Source: Whitmania pigra
Taxonomy: Eukaryota; Annelida; Clitellata; Hirudinida; Haemopidae
Direction: 5' to 3'
DNA length: 64,000 nucleotides
Assembly: GCA_021613335.1 (NCBI GenBank)
Contig: JAJTWR010000392.1
Coordinates: 262,501 to 326,500 of the forward strand
Position 1 is the stretch's first letter, and each line of letters opens with the position of its first letter. A model generated the notes under the pieces. That model worked only from the letters and a program-made list of their open reading frames with translations, was not told the origin of the DNA and did no database searches. The translations under genes were made by a program, and so were the position numbers. Shown here piece by piece: positions 53,465 through 64,000 of the stretch.

Positions 53465-56400
53465 ATGTCAGCTACCAGTGATCTTGATAGGTAAGTAAAA
53501 TCTAACCTTTTCTGAAGTTTGAGGGATATATGTTGGCTTGCCATGTTGATTGCCATTTATCTATATTCATGATTTCTGGTTTTGGTTAGTTCATATGGCA
53601 TTCCTCCATATTATATACAGCAGTTTTATTTATTTTGATTTCTTGGTTAAAGTATTATTTTTATAAGAAGGCACACTTTCAGAATGAATTCTGTATTTAT
53701 TTTTGTTAATTTTTTAAATAACTTGTACTAATAAGTAAGAAAATGAACTAATTAAGATTTTCTAATTATGAATGTCTTTGTTTTCCATAATGGCAGACAA
53801 AAGATGCATTTTTGATATTTTCAAATTTTTTATTATTTGCATGGATATTTGAGATCATCTGGTCTTCTTCATTTGCATCAGTAAATTTCTGAGCATCTCA
53901 TTCCTGCATAATTAACAAAAGATCTAGACCTAGCCCAAAAATTTACTAAATAAAAAATTCAGATGTATTTCTGATGCATTCATGAATTTACATGTATTCC
54001 CACTTTCATGCTAATTGATTTTGATTTTTAATGATTTACATTAACGAACATGTTGTCCAATCCAACAGGCAGATAGAACAACTCCAGAAATGTGAGATAA
54101 TCAAGGAAAGTGAGGTAAAGGCACTGTGTGCACGTGCCAGGGAGATCCTAATCGAAGAAAGCAATGTTCAGAGAATTGATTCTCCTGTAACAGTAAGTCG
54201 CTCACCTGCGAATTATTATTGAGGTTCGAGTCGACGACAAAACATCCTTTTGCAATTTTCTTTTAAACTTGTTTCAGAGCTCAGGAGATTGTGCCCTTAC
54301 AACATTTAAATATAAATTTAACTGATTTCATTGTTAATTAATATTAAACATTTTCAACTTATCGTTATAAAATCAACAACGTACGCCAATGAAATGACTC
54401 CACATCACAAATTAAATGCCTTTCTTTCGGACACGATCAGGTATGTGGCGACATCCACGGTCAGTTCTACGATCTTCAGGAACTGTTCAAAGTCGGAGGT
54501 GACATTCCAGACACAAACTACCTTTTCATGGGAGATTTTGTAGACAGAGGCTTCTACAGTGTGGAGACTTTCTTGCTGCTCCTCGCTTTGAAGGTTGGTT
54601 AAATGGTATTACAAATAAGGGTAATGATAATAATTAAATATTAATGATGCAGCTAATGATGAACTGCTCTTTCATTGGCTGTTTTCTTGATATTTTGGTT
54701 AATTACCTTTAGTTACATTTGTTTATAGATCAAATGATAAATTACTTGAGATGGTTTTACCAGTAATGATAAGAGTAAACATCTGACCATGGAAATTAGT
54801 TGCATGCCGAGGCATTGTTTCATCTTAGCGTCCAGCATAAGTTGCAGCAATTAGCAACATTGTAATTATCATCTGCTGACCTTTTTCAGGTGAGATATCC
54901 TGACCGAATAATGCTCATAAGGGGCAACCACGAGAGTCGTCAGATCACGCAGGTGTACGGATTCTACGACGAGTGCCTCCGTAAGTACGGCTCGGTGGCC
55001 GTTTGGAGGTACTGCACGGAGATATTCGACTACCTCAGCCTGTCTGCCATCATCGATGGGACTGTTAGTTTTCTGCATTTTTGTGTTTTTTCTATTTCAT
55101 TGAGTGAATTGATTGCTTGTTGGATTGGTTTGTTGTGATTCATTTAGTCATGCATGTTGTTGCTATTATTAGCTTATTTTATTTTCTGTTTGTTAATGAC
55201 ATAGTATACATCTAATATTATATAGTCATATCACCTTATTCATGTCTCTTCATGCTGATGTTGATGTCAGTCATTACCACTTATCTCTAATTAATTAATC
55301 GACTTTCAGATATTTTGCGTCCACGGAGGATTGTCGCCGTCCATTCAGACCCTCGACCAGATCCGGTCCATTGATAGGAAACAGGAGGTACCCCATGACG
55401 GTCCAATGTGTGATCTTCTGTGGTCTGATCCTGAAGGTCATGTCTGGTTGATTTGTATTCATTTGTGCACATTGATTTTTCTGATAATTGTTTTAAAATT
55501 AAGGTTCTTTTAATCTTTATCTTATTAATAATTAATCATTTCATCCTTATCTTGTCATTACTTATCTTGTAAATAATTAACAGTAGCTTATTATGCATAC
55601 TTGGGTTTTTTCCTAGCTTCATTTTCTTCAGCGTAAGCTTTTGGAATGTCTTTTTATTTGTTGTAATGCAGAAAAATAATTTGTTATAACACTGGATATT
55701 AATGATGTCTTAATTTCTAACCGGCTTGAAAGAAACATTATGTTACTGTCAGAATTAAAACTAAACACCCATAGTTACTGACTCGTTCTCTTGCCCACCC
55801 GACAGACACTCAAGGCTGGGGCGTATCTCCCCGCGGAGCAGGCTACCTCTTCGGCAGCGACGTGGTCCAGCAGTTCAACACGGCCAATGCGATCGACTTG
55901 ATCTGTCGTGCCCACCAGTTGGTGATGGAGGGATACAAGTGGCACTTCAACGAGACCGTTCTGACGGTGTGGTCTGCTCCCAATTATTGCTACAGGTGAC
56001 TGGAGGCTTGTTGGACATTTGTTGTTGTTGTGCTGCAGTGAATTTTACTAAGTTGGCTTGTGATTGCAAAAAAATTAGATGTGAAGTTGTTGTGGTTTTT
56101 GTGCATAGTTATTTTAACATGATCAGAAAAGTTATTTTACTCTGTTAGTGATTGGGATGGATGATAGATTGATTCGGTTGTAAGTTAATTATTAAGCAAT
56201 TAATTTGTTTGCAGTGCTAATCTAATTATATAATGTTTCTAGTTATCTAATTAATAATATTCCTCTTCCAAGGTGTGGAAACGTTGCCGCCATTTTGGAA
56301 CTGGATGAACACCTACAGAGGAATTTCACCATCTTTGAGGCTGCTCCCCAGGTTCATTTTGTTTAATATTAATTAATGTAATGCTAAGTTTTAATATTAT

Positions 56401-56544
56401 TTAACTGGTGGTTAACAAATTATGAATGCGTTGGATGATTCCTACAATTCGTTTATTTTACAATTTAATAATAATCAATTACATTCACAGGAGCAAAGAG
56501 GTGTCAACCTTTCCAAGAAACCTCAGGCCGACTATTTCCTCTGA
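53465..56544 (+). CDS. PPP4C: Serine/threonine-protein phosphatase 4 catalytic subunit
   Basis: Metal-dependent PPP-family phosphatase acting in nucleus and cytoplasm with PP4 regulatory subunits. Eight exons: 53465-53490, 54069-54192, 54441-54593, 54890-55063, 55310-55436, 55806-55995, 56273-56351, 56491-56544; 308 aa against 307 in human. Nearly every block is conserved: [22 protein letters not shown], the metal-binding GDIHG, GDFVDRG and RGNHESRQ motifs, [39 protein letters not shown], and the C-terminal DYFL, the methylated tail that recruits regulatory subunits. The PP4-specific ends separate it from PP2A and PP6. The first exon carries only nine codons (MSATSDLDR). A polyadenylation signal AATAAA lies near 56761. 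Confidence 0.98.
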
Positions 56545-57500
56545 AAGCACCATTTGTTGTTTCCTTAAATTTATACATATACATATGACTTGCAAACGAT
56601 AGTCGACTCTTTCACAACCGTTCACTCGCTCGACGTTCGTCTTCACACCATCACTCGCTCACGCCTGGAGCTATGGAACAGCTCTGGAACTATTGTTTGC
56701 AACTGTAACTAAGGAAGTATTTTTAACTAAGCATTTCTAAGGAAGCCATTCAAATTAGTGGAATAAATTGAAAGGACTCGTGATTAGCTACTTCACCTTG
56801 TTGTGTTGCATTTTACAATATATGTTTTTAAACATCATTTTGAGTTGGTCTTGCATTACTTTTTATTGTACCTTCTAAGAAACGGGCCTCTAGGTCAATA
56901 TCTCAGGAATGAACATTCTGGTTTTTTCGCGTTTTCGACATTTCGTTTTTATTCTCGTTTCGACACAAGAGCTAAAGGTGCCGAGTTGGTATTATTAGAT
57001 GAATTGGTTCGAGTGGCATGCGTTTAGGCGTGTGAGTAGATTCATTTAGATTAGCAAGTTCGCAAAGAATTTTTTAAGTGTTTAAGATCGCTGAAGCTTG
57101 TGGAGGGCGTGCTGCTCCCGACTGAACCAATATATTAGTGGCGTCTTGAAAAGGTTCGCCAACTGGTGACATCAGGTGGAAAAGAATTAAAAATACTTTG
57201 TTCCCCTTCTACTTGAATTCAAGGTAACCAAGAGAGTATGAAATATTATGCACGACGCTTTTTGTCATTCTTAAGAGGCAAATTTCACAGGATCACTACA
57301 AAGTTAATAAACCTTTTCAAAAAGTAAAATTTAAAAAAAATTAAATAAATATAAATTTTGCATTGGTTATAATTTGTTTTAAAACATCTGAGCGTAGAAA
57401 TAATTATTAAAAGGTTTTTGGTCTTTTAAAGCGCCCAAAAACAAAATTTACCTCGGCTCGGCGCGCTAATGTGTAAATAATATTGTACGTTTTATGCAAA
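56545..57500. other. Intergenic region between PPP4C and ORC1
   Basis: PPP4C 3' untranslated region to about 56780, then AT-rich sequence with the ORC1 promoter. The open frame at 56803-57027 has no recognisable domain. No TATA box is evident. Confidence 0.5.
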
Positions 57501-60500
57501 ATGAAGGTTGACGAGCCAAATAATATATTGGATTTTTCTGGATGTGAAAATAAAAGCATTGAATGGCTGGGCAAATCGTTCGACAGTGATGATCAGAAAA
57601 AACATTACAAGTACATTTTCATTTATTGGAAAATGATAGTTCTGGGATATTGAGATATCACATTTACTTCAGGAAGTGTTTACTGAATGGTTTTGAAGTG
57701 TCGCCTGGCAATTTTGTCCTCATAAACAACTATCGTGATCCAGACAATGTTAGCTCTGCTTTCATTGCAGAGATCATCGACATATTTGACGACGGTATTT
57801 TATGTTCTTTATGATCAGCTGGAGCTGTTATTATGTTTTAATCGTAACGAATAATTATAATTATTTTGCAATTTATTTGACGCACAAATTGTAATCTCAT
57901 TTAACCACGAAGATTTGTTTTTTGGTGTCATTACGAAATTTTTATCTATATATTCCTCTACACTAACTGATACAAATGTGTCGATGCTATGTGCCTACAG
58001 AAATGTCATCAACATCTGGTTTGACCAAAATTTTCTCACCAAAAGTCATTTTAGTTTTTAGTTTTGTTGTGTTATGACATCATTGCTTTTATTATTTGTT
58101 ATCAATATTCATTGCTTCGTCTCCATTTCTAGGGAAGGGAGGGGACAGCGATTTCCGTGGTGTGGTCGAGTGGTATGCAAGGAAGACCGAGTTGCCTCTC
58201 CCTCTGAGGAAAAAGATGGTGGCATCGGACGAAAACGAGCTGTTCATCAATCAGAAAGGATTTGATCAAGAAATTGACCTCGAAACCATTCTCGGAATAA
58301 TCGAGGTTTGAGATGAATGTTATGGTGATGATGGGATGATGATGATATTTGATAGAATACTTTTTAAACATTTTAATAATATTAACTCATTATTTTAGTT
58401 GCTTATATTCACAACATACCTAAGTTGATTATAGTCAGGTAGTTTTGTTAGTAACTATAAATAAATTTATAAATTAATTTCTTTTTATGTTTTACTCTAA
58501 GGACCATCTTTAAGAATATCTTACTTTCATTTTGTAATGAAGATTTCTAAAAATAAATTTAGAATAATTGTAAAACTAAATGAAATTACAAAATTGCAAA
58601 GGTCAAGAAACTTAACCTCGGGGAACCGCCTTCTAATAGAGGTCTTTATTTTGCTGGTCGAGTTTTTAATGGAAGGACCATCCAAAACGGTCTCCAAGTT
58701 TCTGCCACCCCAAAATCTGGAGAAGGGACATGGCTGGGTGAGGTTTCGAGGTCGGGTCGAAAGGTCAAAAGGTTGGTGACCCAGGTAAGCACTCCAGAGG
58801 AGCCAAAGACACCAAGTCGAAGAAAATCAATGAGGACATTAAGTGAGTCGAAATTTATTTTTAATTGAATTGTTTGTTAATTTTATTATTTAATGGGAGG
58901 CTCATAGTATTTCTTTCTCATATTTAATTATGAATCAACATCTGTGTTTTATCATTCCTTGAGTTTTATTTAATTTTCGGAAATAATAAAATAATAAGTG
59001 AAATGCTTGATAATGATTAGCTGGAATGCATTGGAAGGCATCAGAACAATATTCTTTTGTTAAAAATCATTTCATTAACTACAAAACATGAACATTTAAA
59101 ATTTAATAGTAACTCTGGTTTGATTAACCCCACCAAATTAATTTAGTTTTGATCAATAATTTCTTTAATAATGTTCTTAACTATCGAGCTTTTTCAACTT
59201 TTCATCAAACCCCAAAAAAACTGTTATAATAATAATTTCTGCACGTTTATACAAATTACCAGAATATGAAGACGTGTTGCACGAAAGCCTCTCAAATTTA
59301 AACATCAACTCGAACTCTGGAATGGAAACCCCCAAGAAGCCAAGGAGGGCGGAGTCAGTCAAAAAGCAGACGAGGACCCCGAGGAAAGCGAAGGCCCCGA
59401 AATCTCCGAAGAAAACCATCGAAGTCGAGAGCGATGACACGTGTGGCGACGAGACCTACAAGCCCAAGAATGAATCAAGCAGTGATGATGATGATGTTGA
59501 CCAGGGGTTTGATGATGGTGATGATGTTGTGGAGGAGGAGTGTGATGAAGAGAAGGAGAATAAAAAGGTTAAAAGGAGACTGAGCAAAGTAAGCAAATAA
59601 TCATCATCTATCTTTGTTTCAATTGCACGAATATTCATGAATAGATGTTCACAAGTTGAATTGTCAACTATCAGAATGTAGTATTTTTAAGCTCAGATTT
59701 AAAAAAAAATTTGCTGTCAAATTAAATTACAAAATTACAAAACAATTTTCTCCAAAAGAAAGGCAACACGCCTGGCAGAACCCCAGTGAAGAGGAAGACG
59801 ACGAAGAGGAAAAGTGACTTTGTAATCCCCAAGACCCCAACCAGGGTCGGACTCAGTGGCTACGTCCCCAGGTCCACAGATGCTCTCGAGATTGTGAGAG
59901 AGAGGTGAGTGAGCGCAGAGTTTATTTGCTCTGTGTGTCGCCCAGTAACTATGGTTACAGTAGTTTATTGAGGGGGAGGATGATGGTGATGATGTAGAGT
60001 ATTGGCTCATTTGTGGTGAATTCATTAATCATGGTTTCAATATGATGAAATGACGGTGATAATAATAGAAGCTGGATTGTTTGATTTTGTAAAAACCTAT
60101 TTAAGGAAAAATGGAGTTGCCAACAACATTCTGCTATAATAAGTTTTGATTAATAAGCGATTTGTTAAAATGTAACTAGTTTTTTAATTATTCGTTGTGA
60201 ATCATTATCAAGACTTCACCAGTCAGTAGCTCCGGAGGTTCTTCCATGCAGGGAGGATGAGTTTGCAGACATTTACCAGTATGTAAGGGACAAGATCATT
60301 GATGGATGTGGAGGGTTTGTCATTGTTACTTATTATTATTTATTTTTTTAATTGTTATGTATTATTGTTGTTAAGGATATCATTACACTTTGTTACTATG
60401 GTATTTCTAAATGTATTTGATTCCATCTTGACATTCCTAGCAACCATTTCATTCATCTCATGTGCTTTCCAAATGCTCAAGTCGTCCAAAATGTTTTACC

Positions 60501-62333
60501 GCCAATAAAACCTGATCTTTATTTACCATCCAATGCTCAGGTGCATGTACATTTCCGGTGTTCCCGGAACTGGAAAGACTGCCACCGTGAGACAGGTGGT
60601 GTCCATTTTGAACGAGGAACATTCGTCTGGCGACCTGCCCTACTTTAAATTCGTAGAGGTCAACGGCATGAGAATCACCGACCCTCATCAGGTCAACGTC
60701 CAAATTCTAATGGTTGGTTGGTTGCAAGACATTTCCACATGCTAGGATATGATGTTTTAATTGAGTTTTATTCACGTCGTCATAGCAACTGACTGGGCAG
60801 AAGGTCACGCCCGACCATGCGTGCAGCTTGTTGGAGAGGTTGTTTAAGAGCAAGGATGCAAATAGAGATCCTGTTGTCCTATTAGTTGATGAGGTAAGTA
60901 GCTAAACATCAAGGTCAAGAAGATATATGTTTAGTTAATTCTAATTATTATTATTATGTTATTTTTATTCATTGTTATCAACCAAACAATGCATTTTATT
61001 TAATATTCACTGTTTACCAGTTTAACACATTTTATATCCCAACAGTTGGATTTGCTCTGGACCAGAAAGCAGACGGTCATGTACAACTTGTTTGATTGGC
61101 CATCACACGTTGAATCAAAGCTTATTGTCGTCGCCATAGCAAACACCATGGACCTGCCGGAGAGGATGATGATGTCAAGAGTTGCCAGTCGACTCGTTGG
61201 TATCCAATATTCATTTATATTATTATTTATTTATAATAATCATTGTCAAGTTTGAGTATTAACTTTAGCATTTACATTTAGGAATGCCTTGATTAATATT
61301 GTATAATTCCAATTAACAATATGGTAATATATTTTTTTTTTCTGGACAGGGTTTGACCCGACTGACCTTCCAGCCTTACACTCACCAGCAGCTTCAAGAA
61401 ATCGTCATATCGAGACTCAAAGGACTTGAGGCGTTCGATGAAGATGCCATCCAATTGGTCGCCAGAAAGGTGGGCGGAGTTTATTCATGATTTATTTATG
61501 TTATACTACTTGTATTAACAAACCTTGACGACCTGGTTTAATTAATTAAACCCACTTAATATAATTTAATCACCATTCTATCTATACAGTTTTGCAATCC
61601 ACACAGGTTGCTGCAGTGTCTGGTGATGCCAGGAGAGCTCTGGAAATCTGCCGAAGAGCTACGGAGTTCGTGGACAACAAGGACGAAGTCGTGTCGACGG
61701 CTCAGGTCGACGCTGCCATTCAGGAGATGTTCTCATCACACAAGATTCAGGTTGTCAGGTGAGACAACACCTCGACATGTCTTTCCGTGATATAAGATTT
61801 GTGAGATCTTGTTGCAGAAGTGACTTTGTTTTAAATTGTAAATTGTGTTCAGACAAACTAATACCCATCCTAATAAAAAGACTAATATTGAAATCAAAAT
61901 ATTTCAGTACCTTACTATTGACGGCCTATTTCCCTTAGATTTGACCAAAACATTTCACCCTTTTGCAGATCTGCCTCGCAGCAAGAAAAAATATTCCTGA
62001 AGGCTCTGTTGGCAGAGTTCCACAGGACAGGACTTGAGGAGGCAGTACTTGGTCAGGTTTACAGTCACCATGTTTCACTGTGCAGATTTGAGGGTTAGTC
62101 AATGATTCAAGTGAACACTGGAATCAATTAGTGACTTGTTGGATGTTTTAACCAACGATTGTTTGTCCTTCCTTTATCCAGGCTTGCCTCCTCCCACATT
62201 ATCCCAAGTCTCGTACATCTGCTCCAGGCTGGGCAGTTTCCGCCTCTTGCTGACAGATTCCAGTCGCAAGGACATTCACCAGAGGATCAGACCCAACATA
62301 AGCCAGGACGACCTCATCTATGCCCTTAAATGA
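57501..62333 (+). CDS. ORC1: Origin recognition complex subunit 1
   Basis: AAA+ ATPase that, with ORC2-6 and CDC6, loads MCM helicases at replication origins. Fourteen exons: 57501-57610, 57640-57794, 58133-58305, 58602-58842, 59263-59588, 59759-59904, 60213-60314, 60541-60712, 60786-60893, 61046-61195, 61350-61469, 61607-61758, 61969-62093, 62182-62333; 743 aa. The N-terminal BAH domain (about 15-170: [48 protein letters not shown]) is followed by a short basic, Ser/Pro-rich linker, then ATPase: Walker A GVPGTGKT (424-431), Walker B VLLVDE (506-511), LDLLWTRKQ, sensor-1 [32 protein letters not shown], and the winged-helix end [10 protein letters not shown]. The linker is shorter than in vertebrates (861 aa in human). 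The first intron would be only 29 nt; see findings. Polyadenylation signal near 62397. Confidence 0.96.
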
Positions 62334-63210
62334 AGCAATCTTTAATGTGGGGCTTTTGGACAATTTTGCTGTTTTTATATATGCTTGAAGATTATCAATA
62401 AAACCAATTATTGTTATTAAAATATCACGTTTGTTGGTAAAACTATCAGTGGCTGTTCTGCAGAAGACTTTACTATCTAAGCTTGTTTGCCATCAATAAT
62501 ATATTTGATAATGTTAATTTATTAGCTAATCAATCAAGCAAGGCTGATTCAAAACATTTTGACAATATCTCCATTTTATGAACACCTAATATAATATTAT
62601 GTAATAAATAAACATTGAAGTGCCACTTGATGAGCAATCCCATATTGTATAAAAAAAAAATGTCATTTTAATATTCCTTTGAACGATAAATATATAATCT
62701 TAACGACAGTAGTGGCATGGCAACAGGGACAGAGTAGTAAAGCTTTATTTCTTTAAGGCCTTTATAATGATGGTAATAATAATAATATTAATAATGATTA
62801 TGATTCAATCCAGTTGTAAGTATTTTAATCGTGATTTCAATTGTGCAGTGACGTCAAAACATACCTCTTTAAACGATAGTTCGTGAAGGAGCTTTATTGA
62901 ATCAGTTTTGAATTGGAGAAAAATCTTCACAAAATAATACATATTTGGAAAAGTTAACATGTCGTATAATTTGATGTGATTACAAAGCGTTGATAAATAA
63001 TGACTTCACAATCAGGACTAAACTTTAATCATAAAGTAAATATCATATGTAAATGGCAAGAATTTCTTAGGATGACTTTTAAAAATACTTGAGGATTAAA
63101 GCGTTTGAATGTCAATGATTTCATAAAACATAATACAAAAATTATATAATTAGCATGAGGAGGTAAATGACCGACCAAAGATCAACTTTTGCCAATACTT
63201 TCAAAATGGA
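62334..63210. other. Intergenic region between ORC1 and P450 C (convergent)
   Basis: AT-rich 3' flanks of two genes that face each other. No coding frame, RNA gene or mobile element is recognised. Confidence 0.55.
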
Positions 63211-64000
63211 CTAGAGAGTTGCTCTTTCGACAATCCTGACTCTGAATGGTGACGGTTTGGATGTGACATCCATGACATCGTCAACCAATATTTCCTTCTG
63301 ATCCACAGGAGGGAGAATGACAAACCTCTTCACCAGGTTTGTCAGGGTCAGAAACACCTCCTGTTTGGCAAGTATCTCACCAAAACATGACCTCTTACCT
63401 ACAAATTATATTATTAAGAAATTATTAATTCATAATTATGATAGTAATTAATATTAATAGTTACTGGTTCATTTTATTGATTAAATTTTGTTCAGAGCTA
63501 ATTATCAAAATCTGGTCAAGGTAATCAATACAGGTATCATTTGGATATACATATGTGATCTTGAGGTTGGCCATCTTTTGCACCTTATACATGCAGAATG
63601 AACCAGAGAGCAATCCCATTCCACATTGTCTTCATTCATTCAATCAAATGATTGTCAAACCAACCAAGTGAAAATGTCACAAGCTTATCTCTGACAGCAG
63701 CATTCAGTAGTCCCCTTTCATCAATGAACCTCTCTGGTCTAAAGTTTTCTGGGTCACCCCAAGTCTTGACATTGTGGTGAACAGAATTAATGTTGGCAAA
63801 TACCTGCAAAAAGTAATTCTAAGTGAAATTTTAGAAAATTTACTAAGCAGGACAAGTTTTAAATTACAAAAGTTTTTTCAGGTATGTAGTAGCCCATGAC
63901 ATGGGTATCCCTCATGGTGACATGGGGCAGTGTCTGAGGTACAGCTGGTTTCATCCTCAGTATTTCACAGAGAACTGCCTCACAGTAGGGCAGGTCCTTT
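63211..64000 (-). CDS. Cytochrome P450, third family member, 3' part only
   Basis: The last three exons on the minus strand: 63868-64000 (continues beyond the window), 63665-63803, 63211-63398. They encode KDLPYCEAVLCEILR (K-helix ExxR), HVTMRDTHVMGYYIP, NINSVHHNV, PENFRPERF, VTFSLGKRSCFGE with the haem Cys, and the C-terminal strand region VTSKPSPFRVRIVER. Exon boundaries and phases match P450 A and B, so it belongs to the same family. Compared with them, the C-terminus is extended by ATL before the stop, and exon 6 is one codon longer. It lies in the opposite orientation, about 38 kb from copy B. The 5' part is outside the window, so integrity is unknown. Confidence 0.93.

Overview
This is AT-rich animal nuclear DNA: multi-exon genes with GT-AG introns, abundant triplet microsatellites, non-LTR retrotransposons and cut-and-paste DNA transposons. 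The protein-coding genes (synembryn/RIC8, PP4 catalytic subunit, TRMT10C, ORC1, clan-2-like cytochrome P450s) are ordinary metazoan genes. WSC-domain surface proteins, repeat style and intron-rich structure suggest a lophotrochozoan such as an annelid, but the species is not proven. For all complete genes I joined the exons by hand; each joined frame is a whole number of codons and ends in a stop.

Layout: 1136-6369 (-) RIC8. 7158-12244 (+) an unusual surface protein with an F5/8-like discoidin domain, two WSC domains, two Cys-rich EGF-like modules and a hydrophobic C-terminus that looks like a GPI signal. 13346-14013 a small Merlin-type transposon with TIRs and an 8-bp target duplication. 14021-18155 and 23063-27059 are two direct copies of a roughly 4-kb segment, each with an intact 491-aa cytochrome P450 gene; between them lies a dead, inverted LINE that was itself split by a palindromic MITE-like element. 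28183-41655 (+) is a 531-aa single-pass receptor with plexin-like IPT/TIG ectodomain but no Sema and no GAP domain, and with paired YEEM/YEEV motifs in its tail; its introns carry a hAT remnant with perfect 8-bp target duplication and a nearly full-length LINE. 44786-49229 (+) is a secreted, Cys-free, Asp/Asn-rich, dibasic-rich precursor-like protein behind a TATA box and a CRE-like inverted repeat. 50467-52352 (-) TRMT10C (mitochondrial RNase P subunit / tRNA methyltransferase). 53465-56544 (+) PPP4C. 57501-62333 (+) ORC1. 63211-64000 (-) the 3' end of a third P450 of the same family, running off the window.

The genes do not form one pathway. The housekeeping genes are compact; the fast-evolving parts are the P450 cluster (recent segmental duplication), the two surface receptors and the secreted acidic protein. 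The most interesting candidates are the discoidin-WSC-EGF surface protein, the truncated plexin-like receptor with an ITAM-like tail, the granin-like precursor, and a possible 29-nt intron (or frameshift) in the BAH domain of ORC1.
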